A stretch of DNA of 64,000 nucleotides from Capniomyces stellatus (Eukaryota > Kickxellomycota > Harpellomycetes > Harpellales > Legeriomycetaceae): the NCBI GenBank assembly GCA_001661515.1, contig LUVW01000002.1, positions 565,850-629,849 of the forward strand. Direction: 5' to 3'. The translations under genes were made by a program, and so were the position numbers. The notes beneath the pieces were generated by a model, which was not told the DNA's origin, made no database searches, and saw only the letters and a list, made by a program, of their open reading frames with translations. Each line of letters begins with the position of its first letter. The first letter of the stretch is position 1. This document shows, one piece after another, positions 21,288-32,720 of this stretch.

Positions 21288-24200
21288 TCAGCTATTCAAA
21301 TTCAGTCCGATTGGACTCCAACTTGTTGAATACTTTGGTTCAGAGCTTGTGTAGCCTATTTCTGTTGTTGCAGTGGCATAAGCATTGCTTTTCTTTGTAG
21401 AACTTGCTGGAACTCCTATTCTTTTCAGTTGGTCCTCCGGCGTTGCAGTATCAGTGTCTTCAAACCCATCTAAATCTGTTGCCTCTTCTGTGAGAAACAT
21501 AGGCTCATCATCGGTTGGGTTTGCAACGTCCTGTTCCACAATGGGCTCCATTGTAAGCATTGAAGGGTCTGGGTTTGTACCTTCAACCATGTCTGTTGGT
21601 TCAAGTATTGGCTCTGAGTCCCCGACCTGTGATTCAGCAGCAACATCTTCAACAATTTCTTCAGTTTCTGTATCAGTTACCACTTCAACGATCTCTCCGG
21701 TTTCCGTGTCGGTTACTACTTCAACACTTTCTTCAACCTCATCGGTAATTTCTGACTCAACAATTTCAGCTGATGTTGTGATTGGCTCCATTGTACTAAC
21801 TGTTGGATATACTGACACCTTAGAACTGGTTGTTTCTGACTCAATTGAGTTTGATTCTTGTGAAGACTCAACGCTACCTGTCGGTTCACTACTTGTACTA
21901 TATGTTCCTGGGCTATACGCTTCATAAGGCTTTCTAGTTGTTGTTGGTTCAGTTGAGTTTGATTCTTGTGAAGACTCAACGCTACCTGTCGGTTCACTAC
22001 TTGTACTATATGTTCCTGGACTATACGCTTCATAAGGCTTTCTAGTTGTTGTTGGTTCAGTTGAGTTTGATTCTTGTGAAGACTCAACGCTACCTGTCGG
22101 TTCACTACTTGTACTATATGTTCCTGGACTATACGCTTCATAAGGCTTTCTAGTTGTTGTTGGTTCAGTTGTTGGTTCAGGCGTTGTTGGCTCTGGTGTT
22201 GTTGGCTCTGGTGTTGTTGGTTCAGGCGTTGTTGGCTCTGGTGTTGTTGGCTCTGGTGTTGTTGGTTCAGGCGTTGTTGGCTCTGGTGTTGTTGGCTCTG
22301 GTGTTGTTGGTTCAGGCGTTGTTGGCTCTGGTGTTGTTGGCTCNNNNNNNNNNNNNNNNNNNNNNNNNNNNNNNNNNNNNNNNNNNNNNNNNNNNNNNNN
22401 NNNNNNNNNNNNNNNNNNNNNNNNNNNNNNNNNNNNNNNNNNNNNNNNNNNNNNNNNNNNNNNNNNNNNNNNNNNNNNNNNNNNNNNNNNNNNNNNNNNN
22501 NNNNNNNNNNNNNNNNNNNNNNNNNNNNNNNNNNNNNNNNNNNNNNNNNNNNNNNNNNNNNNNNNNNNNNNNNNNNNNNNNNNNNNNNNNNNNNNNNNNN
22601 NNNNNNNNNNNNNNNNNNNNNNNNNNNNNNNNNNNNNNNNNNNNNNNNNNNNNNNNNNNNNNNNNNNNNNNNNNNNNNNNNNNNNNNNNNNNNNNNNNNN
22701 NNNNNNNNNNNNNNNNNNNNNNNNNNNNNNNNNNNNNNNNNNNNNNNNNNNNNNNNNNNNNNNNNNNNNNNNNNNNNNNNNNNNNNNNNNNNNNNNNNNN
22801 NNNNNNNNNNNNNNNNNNNNNNNNNNNNNNNNNNNNNNNNNNNNNNNNNNNNNNNNNNNNNNNNNNNNNNNNNNNNNNNNNNNNNNNNNNNNNNNNNNNN
22901 NNNNNNNNNNNNNNNNNNNNNNNNNNNNNNNNNNNNNNNNNNNNNNNNNNNNNNNNNNNNNNNNNNNNNNNNNNNNNNNNNNNNNNNNNNNNNNNNNNNN
23001 NNNNNNNNNNNNNNNNNNNNNNNNNNNNNNNNNNNNNNNNNNNNNNNNNNTCTACTGGTTGTTCGTCTACTGGTTGTTCGTCTACTGGTTGTTCGTCTGT
23101 TGACTGCTCGTCAGGGTTTACCAAATCCAATGATCTTGCTGCTCTGGTCTCCTTTGTTCTGGTTTGTGTGGCTTTGTGGTTTCTTGATGCAGAAAGCTTG
23201 GTCACTATTGAGGATAATAGCTTTTCATCAACTTTGAGTTTGTTAACAACTTTGCTGGCAAAAGAATTGAATTTGTTGGTTTTCGAAGCGGTATTGACTG
23301 TTTTTGTTGACACAATATTTTCGATGATAGTGCTAATAATGTTTATTGGGACTGTGGCAAACCTATCTACAAAGTCCGTTTGGGTTATTGTGACGCGTCT
23401 TACTGAGGCTACTGGTCTTTTTACACGTTTTGTTTTGGTTACTATAACTCGCCTTACAGAGGTGACTGTTCTTTTTGTGCTGCTTGGCCTGGAGATTGTG
23501 GCAGCTCTATTTGAAGCAGTTTTTCTAGTGGAGTTTGATCTGGGTCTTTGTTCTGTTCTGGTAAGTGTGATGAAGCTTGTGACGCCTGGCCCAGTTTGTA
23601 CGACTGTTGTAGTAACAACTTGGTTATTGGTGATGGTGGATACCACATCACGTGTAACGGTTTCTACCCCGCCAATCACTGTGGTTCTAGTCCTAGTTCT
23701 AGTTATCCCAACACTTGGTGCAGCGGTGAATGTTTGCGTTACGGTTTGTGTCTGCGTCTGTACCTGTGTCTGTGTTCCTACCGAGTTCACTGTAACAGTT
23801 ACTGTTCCACGCACAACACGTGTTCTGGTAGTAAGTGTGCTTACAATTGTTGGTCTGTTTATCACCAAAGTTGATGTTACTGTGCTTCCAACTGTTGTTG
23901 TTCTGGTAACTATACCCCTTATTATTCTGGTTGTGCCTGTTGTGACGGTTTGTGTTGTTCCGACGGTACTTGTCTGGGTAGTTCGTATCAGTACGGTTGT
24001 TGCTGGTCTTACAACTGTGCGAGTGGCTCTGCGCACTGTTGTAGTGCTAATTTCTTTGGTGGTGACAGTTTCTGTGGCATTTGGCAAAGTGTTGATGGTG
24101 GTAATGATGGTTTGTGTAGTGATTATATTAATGCTTGTGACACGCGTGGGTCTTCTGGTTATTGTTGGTGTTACTTGGGAGATCACCGTTGTTGGTCTGT

Positions 24201-24849
24201 CAAAAGTTACAGTATTTACTGATATAACTGTGCTAGTCTCTGTTTCAGTTAAACGGCCTGGGGTTCTAGTCCTAGTTCTGGATGGACGTGTTCTCGAACT
24301 GGATGTAGACTCAACTGTTGGTGATACGATTGGTGAGCTTGTGCTGCTCACGATAAGCGATCTGGACACGGTGTTGCGTGATGAAATAGTAGTAGCAGAT
24401 ACTGATTCGTACGACGAGTATATTGTTGATGCATGCGCATTGCTTTGACTAATATCCTGGACCAAAGCGATTTCAGGTAGGTTTTCGTTTTGATCTGCTT
24501 CAATATCCTGCACTTCTTCTATTTCATCACCTTGTCTTTTATTGAGATGCGAATAGCCACTAATATGCTTGTTATGGCTAAAATCTAGCTGCCTGGTTTG
24601 TCTATGTACTCTTTTGAGCGATGGATTATAGTGGTTGTTGATAGTATCACATCCACCTTGGTCGCCGTTCTCATTGTATGCGCTGTTATTTAAGTTGCCA
24701 TTTAACCGCTTAATCGTATCTGAAAGTGAAATATCTCTAGGTGCCTCGTTCTCATAGACAGCTTCGTGTGGACTAGAGCTAACAAACGCAACTCCCAAAA
24801 TCAAAGCTGCTAGAGCAAACCTTTTTTTTGAGCTTGTGCTTCTATACAT
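21288..24849 (-). CDS. Secreted, repeat-rich adhesin- or mucin-like wall protein (split by assembly gap)
   Basis: Starts at ATG 24849 with a signal peptide (basic MYRSTSSKKR, then hydrophobic FALAALILGVAFVSSS). A Thr/Val/Arg-rich central region follows with many TRT, TVT and TTT steps, then Pro/Glu repeats. The sequence between 22344 and 23050 is unknown (N). On the N-terminal side of the gap are DEQPV units; on the C-terminal side are PTTPE units, three copies of a 36-residue repeat, and an acidic Glu/Thr-rich tail ending at 21288. The tail is one base out of register with the N-terminal part across the 707 Ns, so the gap length is nominal. Composition fits an O-glycosylated cell-surface or spore-wall protein. 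I see no convincing GPI-anchor signal at the C-terminus. It is not assignable to a named family. Confidence 0.7.
21839..22162 (-). repeat. Three 108-bp tandem repeats in the adhesin-like gene
   Basis: Three adjacent copies of 108 bp (36 residues), differing at only a few bases, lie at about 21839-21946, 21947-22054 and 22055-22162. On the minus strand each encodes a segment that includes TTTRKPYEAYSPGTYSTSS and EPTGSVESSQESNS. Near identity suggests recent duplication or ongoing homogenisation. Confidence 0.9.
22163..22343 (-). repeat. PTTPE minisatellite running into the assembly gap
   Basis: A 15-bp unit (45-bp higher-order unit) encodes tandem PTTPE on the minus strand. It continues without decay up to the first N, so the array almost certainly extends into the gap. 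Confidence 0.9.
22344..23050. other. Assembly gap (707 N)
   Basis: A run of 707 unknown bases flanked on both sides by different 15-bp repeats. A repeat-collapse gap is the obvious explanation. Its true size is unknown and the reading frame across it does not match. Confidence 0.99.
23051..23103 (-). repeat. DEQPV 15-bp tandem repeat at the gap edge
   Basis: Three or more copies of a 15-bp unit encode DEQPV (then DEQST) on the minus strand, directly next to the N run. This is a different unit from the one on the other gap edge, so at least two arrays meet inside the gap. Confidence 0.85.
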
Positions 24850-25927
24850 ATTTTAGTTTTCAGCAAGCGTTCCTAGAAAAAAAAACAAATATTTTCTTTA
24901 CTTGAGATATAGAAAAAAATAAAATTTTATGTATTTAAAGTTATAAAAGTATGATCAAGCTAATTATGTGTGATCAGGCACAGATAAAATAGCTTCAAGT
25001 CGAGTAAATTCAAAATAAATAATTACGAGCAGTTAATCTAGTTATATACATGCATATATGGCAAATACGAGTAAACGGATATCGTCGCTTATTTATACGG
25101 CCAAGTTATGCCTGTCACTTTCAAAGATACTAATCAACCTTTATGATTAAACTGCTGCTACAAAGCTACGCGGCTTAACTCTGTGGAAAAAAAGAAGGAA
25201 GTTTGGTACCTAAGTTGAATACATATCCGCTACAATTGCTTAAAATATATACTCTAGTATGAACGCCCATATACTTTGGGTGCTATTTATCATTCCAAAG
25301 TTATATTTTTCATCATCCAATCTCCCAATGACTTGATCCAAGTAAGTAAAAATAACACCCACAAACAAATATTGTACTTTAAGTCAAAATACGGGTTTGT
25401 TAAAATCATTTGCACCTTTTTTAATATCAGCAAAAAAGAATCCTTTGCGCTATATTTTAACCATTATGAACTTTTCTTTTTAGCTGTGCCTTTGTTTTTA
25501 AGTCTAGATTTTTAGCTTATAACTTTTAGTTTTTAGTCTTTAATCTTTAGTCTAATTTTTGACTCTTGATTTTTTATTTGATTTGATTTGGTTATACTTG
25601 GTTTCGTTTTATTTCAGAGAACCGGCTCAGCTATTGAAGGTATTTTTATGTTACTGCATCAGACTTTTTTTTCCCTTTCTCTTTACTTAGTCATGGAGTA
25701 TGGCATAAAAGTGGTACTTGTTTCAAATCAACAATACCAAATTTGAAATACTACAAAGGGAGGCAAAGTATATATAGATATATGTGTTTTTTATTTGTGC
25801 GATTGGGTACTTTGGTCCTGGTTTTTATTCGATGTATACTTAATTAGCAACATTCTTCAAAAAAAACAATGGAGAAGTTCAACTTTCTATTTTTGATGTT
25901 TTACTCTTGACTTTATTAATTTCATAA
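24850..25927. other. Divergent intergenic region, adhesin side
   Basis: About 1.1 kb, strongly AT-rich. The promoter of the adhesin-like gene must lie here. Short open frames such as 25276-25515 show no family features. Confidence 0.4.
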
Positions 25928-26149
25928 ATGTGTATTTATAATGTATGTGGGCTTAACCCAGCAAAGGCCAAAGAAGCGCGATTACGTATTGTGTTGTTGA
26001 ATTTGAGTTTGGCATCTTTGGGTATATTCTAAAACAAATGGCTTATTTATCAGCCAGTATACGACAATATTAACCCTGATATCAGCTTTATCAATTTTGT
26101 AAGTACAAGTCATCGGTTGGGTTTTGCGGGGTTAAGTAAATATAATTAA
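25928..26149 (+). mobile_element. LINE endonuclease N-terminal remnant
   Basis: The plus strand reads MCIYNVCGLNPAKAKEARLR, about 15 more codons, a TAA at 26030-26032, and then in the same frame about 38 further codons including NPDISFINF and STSHRLGFAGLS. N-V-x-G-L-N followed by a helix starting with K/R is how LINE endonuclease domains begin, and the S-x-R-x-G-x-x-G step is typical further on. The frame is broken once, so it is dead. It is on the opposite strand from the other two LINE scraps. Confidence 0.62.
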
Positions 26150-27486
26150 ATGCTATTACTTTGCAAATAATATATTATTAGTTGATCTATGGGGATTGTG
26201 ATATTTAAAGCAATACCCCCTCCCCCAAATAGTTATGTTTGTTAAACTAAATCTAATCAAGAAATCTTGTGTCTTGACTATCATAAACTTTTGTTGTTGT
26301 TGAAATAATGCTGGTGATAGCCGTACAGTTACCAGTGTGAAACACTCAACATCGCTATATGTTTTAGCTTATCAAAAGAGTTTGAATTGATTGTCGGTCT
26401 GGATAGACCTTGGTGTTATATACAAGGTTTACAGAGATATCATAGTTAAATCGTTGATAAAATGATGTATTTACTATAAACCATTACCATTTCATACAGT
26501 TGATGGTAAGATAAAATGATATTTGCAGTATAGAAAAGTCATGCTATAAAATCTAAAAAAAACAGCACAGCTTTGTTGAGGAGGGGGGGGGATAATTGGG
26601 ATATTGGGTTTAAACACCAACAGTTTGAAAAAGAAAAATGAACAGCAAAAGTAAAAGTAAAAGCAAAGTAATCAATATATTGTGTATTTGGTAATACGGA
26701 TAAAGTTGAGTAGAGAGTAGAGAATCAACGGGCTATTGTTAATGATGGGATACAACTTTGCAAAACCAAGACCTTTGAATCTTGATTACCTGTTACATTA
26801 TGTCAATATATTTAATACTTTTTTAAAAAAAAATCAGCTTCATTATAACTGAAAATATTATTAGCGAAGAAATAAAGAATTAGAAAACATTTTTAATTTT
26901 TATTGTTACATAAAGTTTTGACGCCAAAGTCAAGTTGGGAAACAGAAATAAAGAAAAATAGAGAAAAGTCGCGAAATGGAAAAAAAAGGAAAAAAAAGCA
27001 AAGTAATGAAAAAATCGAATTAGATTACTTGATTGACATTGGTATTTACAAACTAAAAGCTACAAATTTTCCAATGAAAAAAAAACCTACAAAATTAAGT
27101 GGAAAAAAAAGCAGTTTGAGTGATCTGCAATGAAAAAGTTAAAGCATGGTTTATAGCGAAAAGGTAAAAGAAATAGAAAATGATGATTCCTTAAAGATTT
27201 GAAAGAATAGTGGTCAAATAAACTTTGGCGTATGAATATAGGAATTAGTGATAAACATAATAAATCAAACGAGTTTTTGTGGAGAAGAGAAAAAAAATAG
27301 TAAAAAAAAACACAAAGCAACGGGATAATAGAAAATAATAAGGTTGAGTGACCAAATTCGAACAATAACGTATTTAGGAGGTGACAAAGACGGTAAATAA
27401 AAACAATGGGAAAAGTAAATAAAATAAAATAAGTAAATAAATAAATAATAAAATAAAGTAAAAACAAAAAGGCAAGATTAACAGGT
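26150..27486. other. Upstream flank of the ankyrin-bromo-BAH gene
   Basis: About 1.3 kb, AT-rich, with a C run at 26216-26225 and a G run at 26582-26590. A purine-rich open frame (26903-27133) looks like low-complexity noise. The promoter and 5' UTR of the next gene lie here. Confidence 0.4.
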
Positions 27487-30400
27487 ATGTCGAGCGAGCA
27501 AATAGGAAAAGGAGGAAGAAATAGAAAAAAGGCATCAGACGAAGAGTTGGGCAAAAAGTCGAGTATAACACAGATTCGAATTAAATTCAAAGCTGAAAAA
27601 GAAAAAGGCAAAGAGGTAGGGAGCCATAGCGAGAAAGTCAGGAAAATAATTGTGAAAAAAGTAAAAAGTATGACAAGGAATGAAATAGAGGTAGACAAAG
27701 AAAGGAATAAAAAAGGGAGAATTGAAACTGTTAGTAGGGAGAGTAGCGAAGGGAACGTCGGAAACAAACACACAATAAAGCTAAGATTCAATACAGACTT
27801 GGGGGCTGGGAAGAAGGTCGGTAATATGGTAGTACCGGAAGAGAGCAAGGGCAAAAACATTATAAAGTTAAAAATGGGGATTCTAAAAACACCAGAATTG
27901 AAAAGAGGAGTGATTGGAGAAGGAGATGTTAAGCTGAAAAAGGATTTTGAGCAAGCAGAAGATGGCAGGTCTGTAGACGAAGAAGAAACGGAGGGAAATG
28001 AAATAGAAAATGACGAGGGAGATGAGATGCAAGCGGGCAGCGACAGGGAAAAAGTAAGTGGAAAAAAAAAATAGGAAAAAAGAAGACTTGGTGGTGTATT
28101 AATGTAGGTAAAAATGAGATGAATAAGAGAAAAGAACTTGAAGCTAAACACGGAGACTGTACGAATAAAATTGTAGGATAAGGGGCAAGAATCAGAGGAA
28201 TGGGGGATAGAAAATGAAAATGAAAGTGGGACTGGGGAGGGGACTGGGGATGAGACTGGGGATGAAATAAAGGAGGGAGAAGAGGAGGGAGTAGAGGAGG
28301 GAGGAGAGGAGGGAGGAGAGGAGGGAGTAAAAGAGAGAGAAGAGGAAACGGTGGGACTTCCGTATCCAGGAAAGAAGAGGGGTAGAAAGAGAAAAGTGAT
28401 TGGAGGGGAAGGAGTGGAGAAGGGGGAGATTGATACGAGTAAGCGAACGATAATAGAGGAGAATATACTTGGAAAGAACGTTGAGGGGATAAGCGAAGAC
28501 GTGCGGTTGACAAGAGGGAGGATGGAGTTGGCAACAAAGCCACAGACTTCAGAGGAACGAAACAGGGCGGTGATTGAGAAAGCGAGGGAGAGGGTGATGG
28601 AGCTGGAGCTGATTACAGAGATAGAAGACACAAAGAAGCCAAAGGATGCGTTGGGGAAGCTGTTTGAGAGTATATATCATGGAGACATCAAGTCGGCGGG
28701 GCAGTTAATAAGGATGTCACAGAGACATGGGACGGATTTGAATGGATATGGGCCAATGACGCTGGAGAGGGAAAGCAAGCTGGCAAGAAAGGCGGAGGCA
28801 GAGGTGATAGAAGGCAGGAACAGGTATATAGTAGGGAGTCCAGAGGGACAGGTGTGGACGCCGTTGCAAGCAGCGAGTTTCTATGGGAGGTTGAGGATAA
28901 TAACAATGCTGTTGAGCAGCAGGGTGATGGAACTAGAGAAGAGGGACAGTTTGATGGGGGCAACGGCGTTGATGTGGGCAACGTATGGGGGCCACCCAAA
29001 CGCGCTGCGTAGGCTGTTGTTTGAAAGCGAGTCGGAATTGGAGACAAAAAACAAGTACGGACAGAGACCAATAGATGTGGTGCCAACACCTGACAATCCA
29101 AAGTGGAAGGAGTTGCTGTGTAGCGATTTGAAGGCAGAAAGGCGCAGGAAGAACAATTTGGCGAGGGTAGGCGATATGGGCGTGCAAGGAAGTTTAATAG
29201 GGAGACAAGGCAGCGGATATGGCAGTAGAGTGGCGAATGTCATGAGTTATGCAGGCAACAACTATCTGGGGTATAATAACAGCAATGGAAATGGTAGTAT
29301 TGTGAATAGTAGCATTGGAAGCAGTGGCATTGGAGGCAGTAGTATTGGAAATGGTAATATTGGTGGTGGTGCAGAGTTGGTGGAAACGGAAATTAAATGG
29401 AACGAGCTAAGTGTAAAAGAAAGAAAAAAGATACTTGCAAGTAACCAGGTGGACATTGAGGCAATGGTGGAGTGTTTCGAGTCGGTGTTGAACTATACGG
29501 GGACAGAGGACAGAGATTTTGCAGAGATGTTTGAAGAGCTTCCAGAAAAGGGCGAGTACCCCGAGTACTTTGAGGTGTTCAAGGAGCCTATTTCGCTGGG
29601 AATTATAGGAAGTAGGATAAAGAGAGGGAGGTATATGGAGTTTAAAGACTTCGATAGCGACATGGTCAGGATGTTCAACAATGCGTTTTTTTTCAACATG
29701 CACGGGTCTGAGATATACACAGATGCGTTGACGCTGATGAACGAGTACTTTGAGAGTCGCAGGAGAGTGGTTGAGAAGCACCGGACAATGTTTGACCTGG
29801 CGTCGGCTGAGGCCAAGCCAAGCAAAGGGCGGTACATACCCAGGCTGATGAGTGGGGAGCTGGACCTGGGGGTTGGTGACTATGTGGAGGTGGATATGGG
29901 GGCTGGTGGGAAGAAAATAGGTATAATTCTCCGGCTGTCGGTGTCAGGGCCAAGGGATAGAGTGCAGCTGATGGATGGGATGTGGTTCAAGGAGCCAAAA
30001 AACACGCCAATGAAGCAGCACCAAGTGTGTTACCCACACGAACTGGTTCTTGACCCCACCCTGTTCACCAATGTCGCTGCCAAACACGTGGTTAAAAAGT
30101 GCATTGTGCTGCCCGCCTCAACCTTTATCAACTTTTACCCAACCGACTATGAAAAGGACGACATTTATGTCTGTGAACTTGGAATACACTACATACAGCC
30201 TGCAGCCACTGAAGGGCCAGAAAGTAACAGTAATGGTACTAGCAATGGTAATAGCAGTGGTGGAGGTGGAGGTGGAGGTGGAGGTGGAGGTGAAAGTGAG
30301 GAAAAACTTATTCCATTGAATGCATGGCCAAAACCGTCGCCTTTGTCACAGCCAGTTGAACACAGACCAAAGTTTGTCCAGTTTCTTACCCCGTTTAATC

Positions 30401-31794
30401 TGAAGCGACTGCCTTTTGACATGTGGACAAACGTCAACTATTTGCCCACAAAACCAGCCATTATTCCCTCCTATTCTCCAATTATCATCACAAACCAACC
30501 ATCCACTCTCAACAAACACTACCAACCTTACCAACGCCCCCAATTTCAATATCAATACCAATCTCAATCACAATCCCAATCCCAATCTCAATCCCATCCT
30601 CTAACTCCAATTTCAAGTTTACATCCCAAGTTGCAAACTATGCCTCAAACCTCCATCAATCCCAACAGCACAAACGGGTACTCCAACTACAGACATCCAA
30701 TTGCCCAACCATCAGCACAAATGCTCGGCAGATCCCAGGTTGTTCCTTCTCAAACCGTCACCAATGTCACACCCACCTCTAGCACCACCACCACTATTCC
30801 TGCCCCCACCACTACCACCACCACTACCACTACTGTTGGTGGCTCCAACACGGCCGTCGAAAATCCGTATTTGACCAATACTGTATCCAACTTCAACGCA
30901 AAACCTTCCCATCTAGGTTCGCTTTCTCACCAGAACATACCTGCTTCAAAAACAACCAACTCCAGCTCTGTTTCTGGTCTCCCAATGCAGACACCACAGC
31001 AACAACCACAGCAACAACCACAGCAACAACCACAGCAACAACCACAGCAACAACCACAACAGAAAACAGTGCAGACACAGACACAGGCACAAACATCGCC
31101 GATATCTACCTCGGCATTGAATGCTTTGATTTCGTATGGAAACAAGTCGTTCAAATGGGGTCTTATGCTCGACCAACCAAGCGCCAAAAACTCTCTTTCT
31201 GACTACAACATCCATCCAGGTCTGTTTTGTATACAGGTGTCAAGCCCTGACCTGCTGCGTGCCGGTCTTTCAGCCACCACCGTGTTTCAGCAGTGGAACA
31301 TCAACAACCAAAAAATGAACTCTCACTCCATCCAGGTTCCTGCCAGCATACACAGGCTGTTGCTGAGGCCCATTTACCCCATCCGCCTGGACTGCGACAG
31401 CATGGATCAGTGCAGCAACCCTGGTCAAACCAGTGCCGATGACACCTTGGCCAGCCATTCTGGCCTTGACTGCATCCTGAACCTGAAGCTTGTTTCTCCT
31501 ATTGACTTGTCAGCTATCAAAGAGCCCTCAGCCACCGATGAGCCTCTTGAGAACACCGATCTTCACGATGACTACAACACTAGCAACAGTGATGCTTTGA
31601 TTACCAAGATGGTTTGGCACAAGGACACAGCTTTTGATTTGAACTTGTTACCAGGTCTCAACTGTGTAAAGTTGGATCTTTACGCGCCCAAATCATGGCT
31701 GCGATTGTTTCCTGCTCATGAAAACAAGTGTAATGGTATTACCACCACTGACTTCCCACCAATCAGCTACACTATTTTTATTACCCGTGTATAA
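27487..31794 (+). CDS. Rsc1/2-like chromatin-remodelling protein: ankyrin, bromodomain, BAH
   Basis: Two exons (27487-28053, 28177-31794; phase 0) encode 1394 residues. The order is: a Lys/Glu-rich N-terminus, an acidic Glu/Gly stretch, an AT-hook-like KKRGRKRK (about residue 255), two to three ankyrin-type repeats (about 345-530; TPLQAASFYGRLRIITMLL, TALMWATYGGHPNALRRLL), one bromodomain (about 610-730) with the acetyl-lysine asparagine in AFFFNMHGSEIY, and a BAH domain (about 750-860; GDYVEVDM ... KEPKNTPMKQHQVCYPHELV). After that come poly-Gly (about 883-895), Ser/Thr/Gln-rich linkers, a (QQQP)n tract (about 1130-1150) and a conserved-looking C-terminal domain (about 1165-1394). Bromo plus BAH is the RSC/PBAF signature (Rsc1, Rsc2, polybromo), so a role in nucleosome remodelling is likely. 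Only one bromodomain is seen, with ankyrin repeats where Rsc1/2 would have the other. The start is the first ATG in the frame; an upstream exon cannot be excluded. Confidence 0.85.
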
Positions 31795-32720
31795 ACTATA
31801 AAGTGTTTATTTTATTTCCTTTTATTTTATTTTTGTTTAGTATTATTATTTTTAATTGGGATTTGCTATCCAATAACTTGCTCTGTTTGTTTTACCAGGC
31901 AAATCAAAATCAACTCGGATTTCGATCTTGAATAAGCTGGGAACGATCGTTAATAAGAAATGGTGAATCAATTGTGTTTTACTTTCTGTTTTTTGTTTTT
32001 TGTTTTTCTTTTAAATTTTTTTTTTTACTAACAGTCTTTTGCCAAGTTTGGATTATTTCGATTTTTTTTCATTAATGTGGGGGTTTTTTTTTTTTTCTTT
32101 GTTGTTTTTTTGTTGTGCCTTTTTTTCTTAAAATAAATATATTAGGTTGTTAGAATAAAGATATAAAATATATCGCGCCTCTTTTTGAAAAGCAAAAGAA
32201 ATACGGTAATTTGTTTTTTTTTGTCATCAGATGTTATTTTAATTTGGCTTTATTTATTTATTTATTTACCTTTATTTTATCCAAAAAATTAATGCATGAA
32301 TTAATAAAGAAAAACAAAAGCCAAAACAAAAGACCATTTTTTTTATCTTGGCCTCATGATTTGTCTTGGTAATCGGATTTAAATAGTAAAAAATGTACTG
32401 TTTTTTTTCTTTTACTAATAAAGGTAACAAGATATTACAATTTGAAACAATAGTAATCAAGCAAGTTACTTGTTGGGATTGAATTTATCCGATTAAGTTA
32501 AGTCTGCTTATTTATTTCAAAAGAAGGAAAATTCAATCCTCTTTTGAAAAAAAAATACTTAACAAAGTTGGTTTTTATATATTATCGACTCTTTTACTTT
32601 TACTTTATTTTTTATTGAAACAAAACTTATTCTTGCTCAACCCAACTATCTTTTAATTTACAAAATAACAACTCGAAAAGAAAGAAGGAAATAAAGAAAG
32701 AAAGTAGCGAAAAATATAAA
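31795..32720. other. Intergenic region with long T runs
   Basis: About 930 bp between two plus-strand genes. It is rich in poly-T (around 31985-32120) and contains no supported coding sequence. It holds the 3' UTR of the bromo-BAH gene and the promoter of the kinase. Confidence 0.45.

Noticed and set aside
22154..24448. Plus-strand 764-codon open frame
   Set aside because: Antisense shadow of the adhesin-like gene, crossing the N gap; the minus strand has the signal peptide and sensible repeats.
27087..28631. Minus-strand 514-codon open frame rich in Ser, Pro, Leu and Phe
   Set aside because: It is antisense to the Lys/Glu/Gly-rich N-terminal part of the bromo-BAH gene; purine-rich coding sequence read backwards gives long stop-free Ser/Pro/Phe frames.
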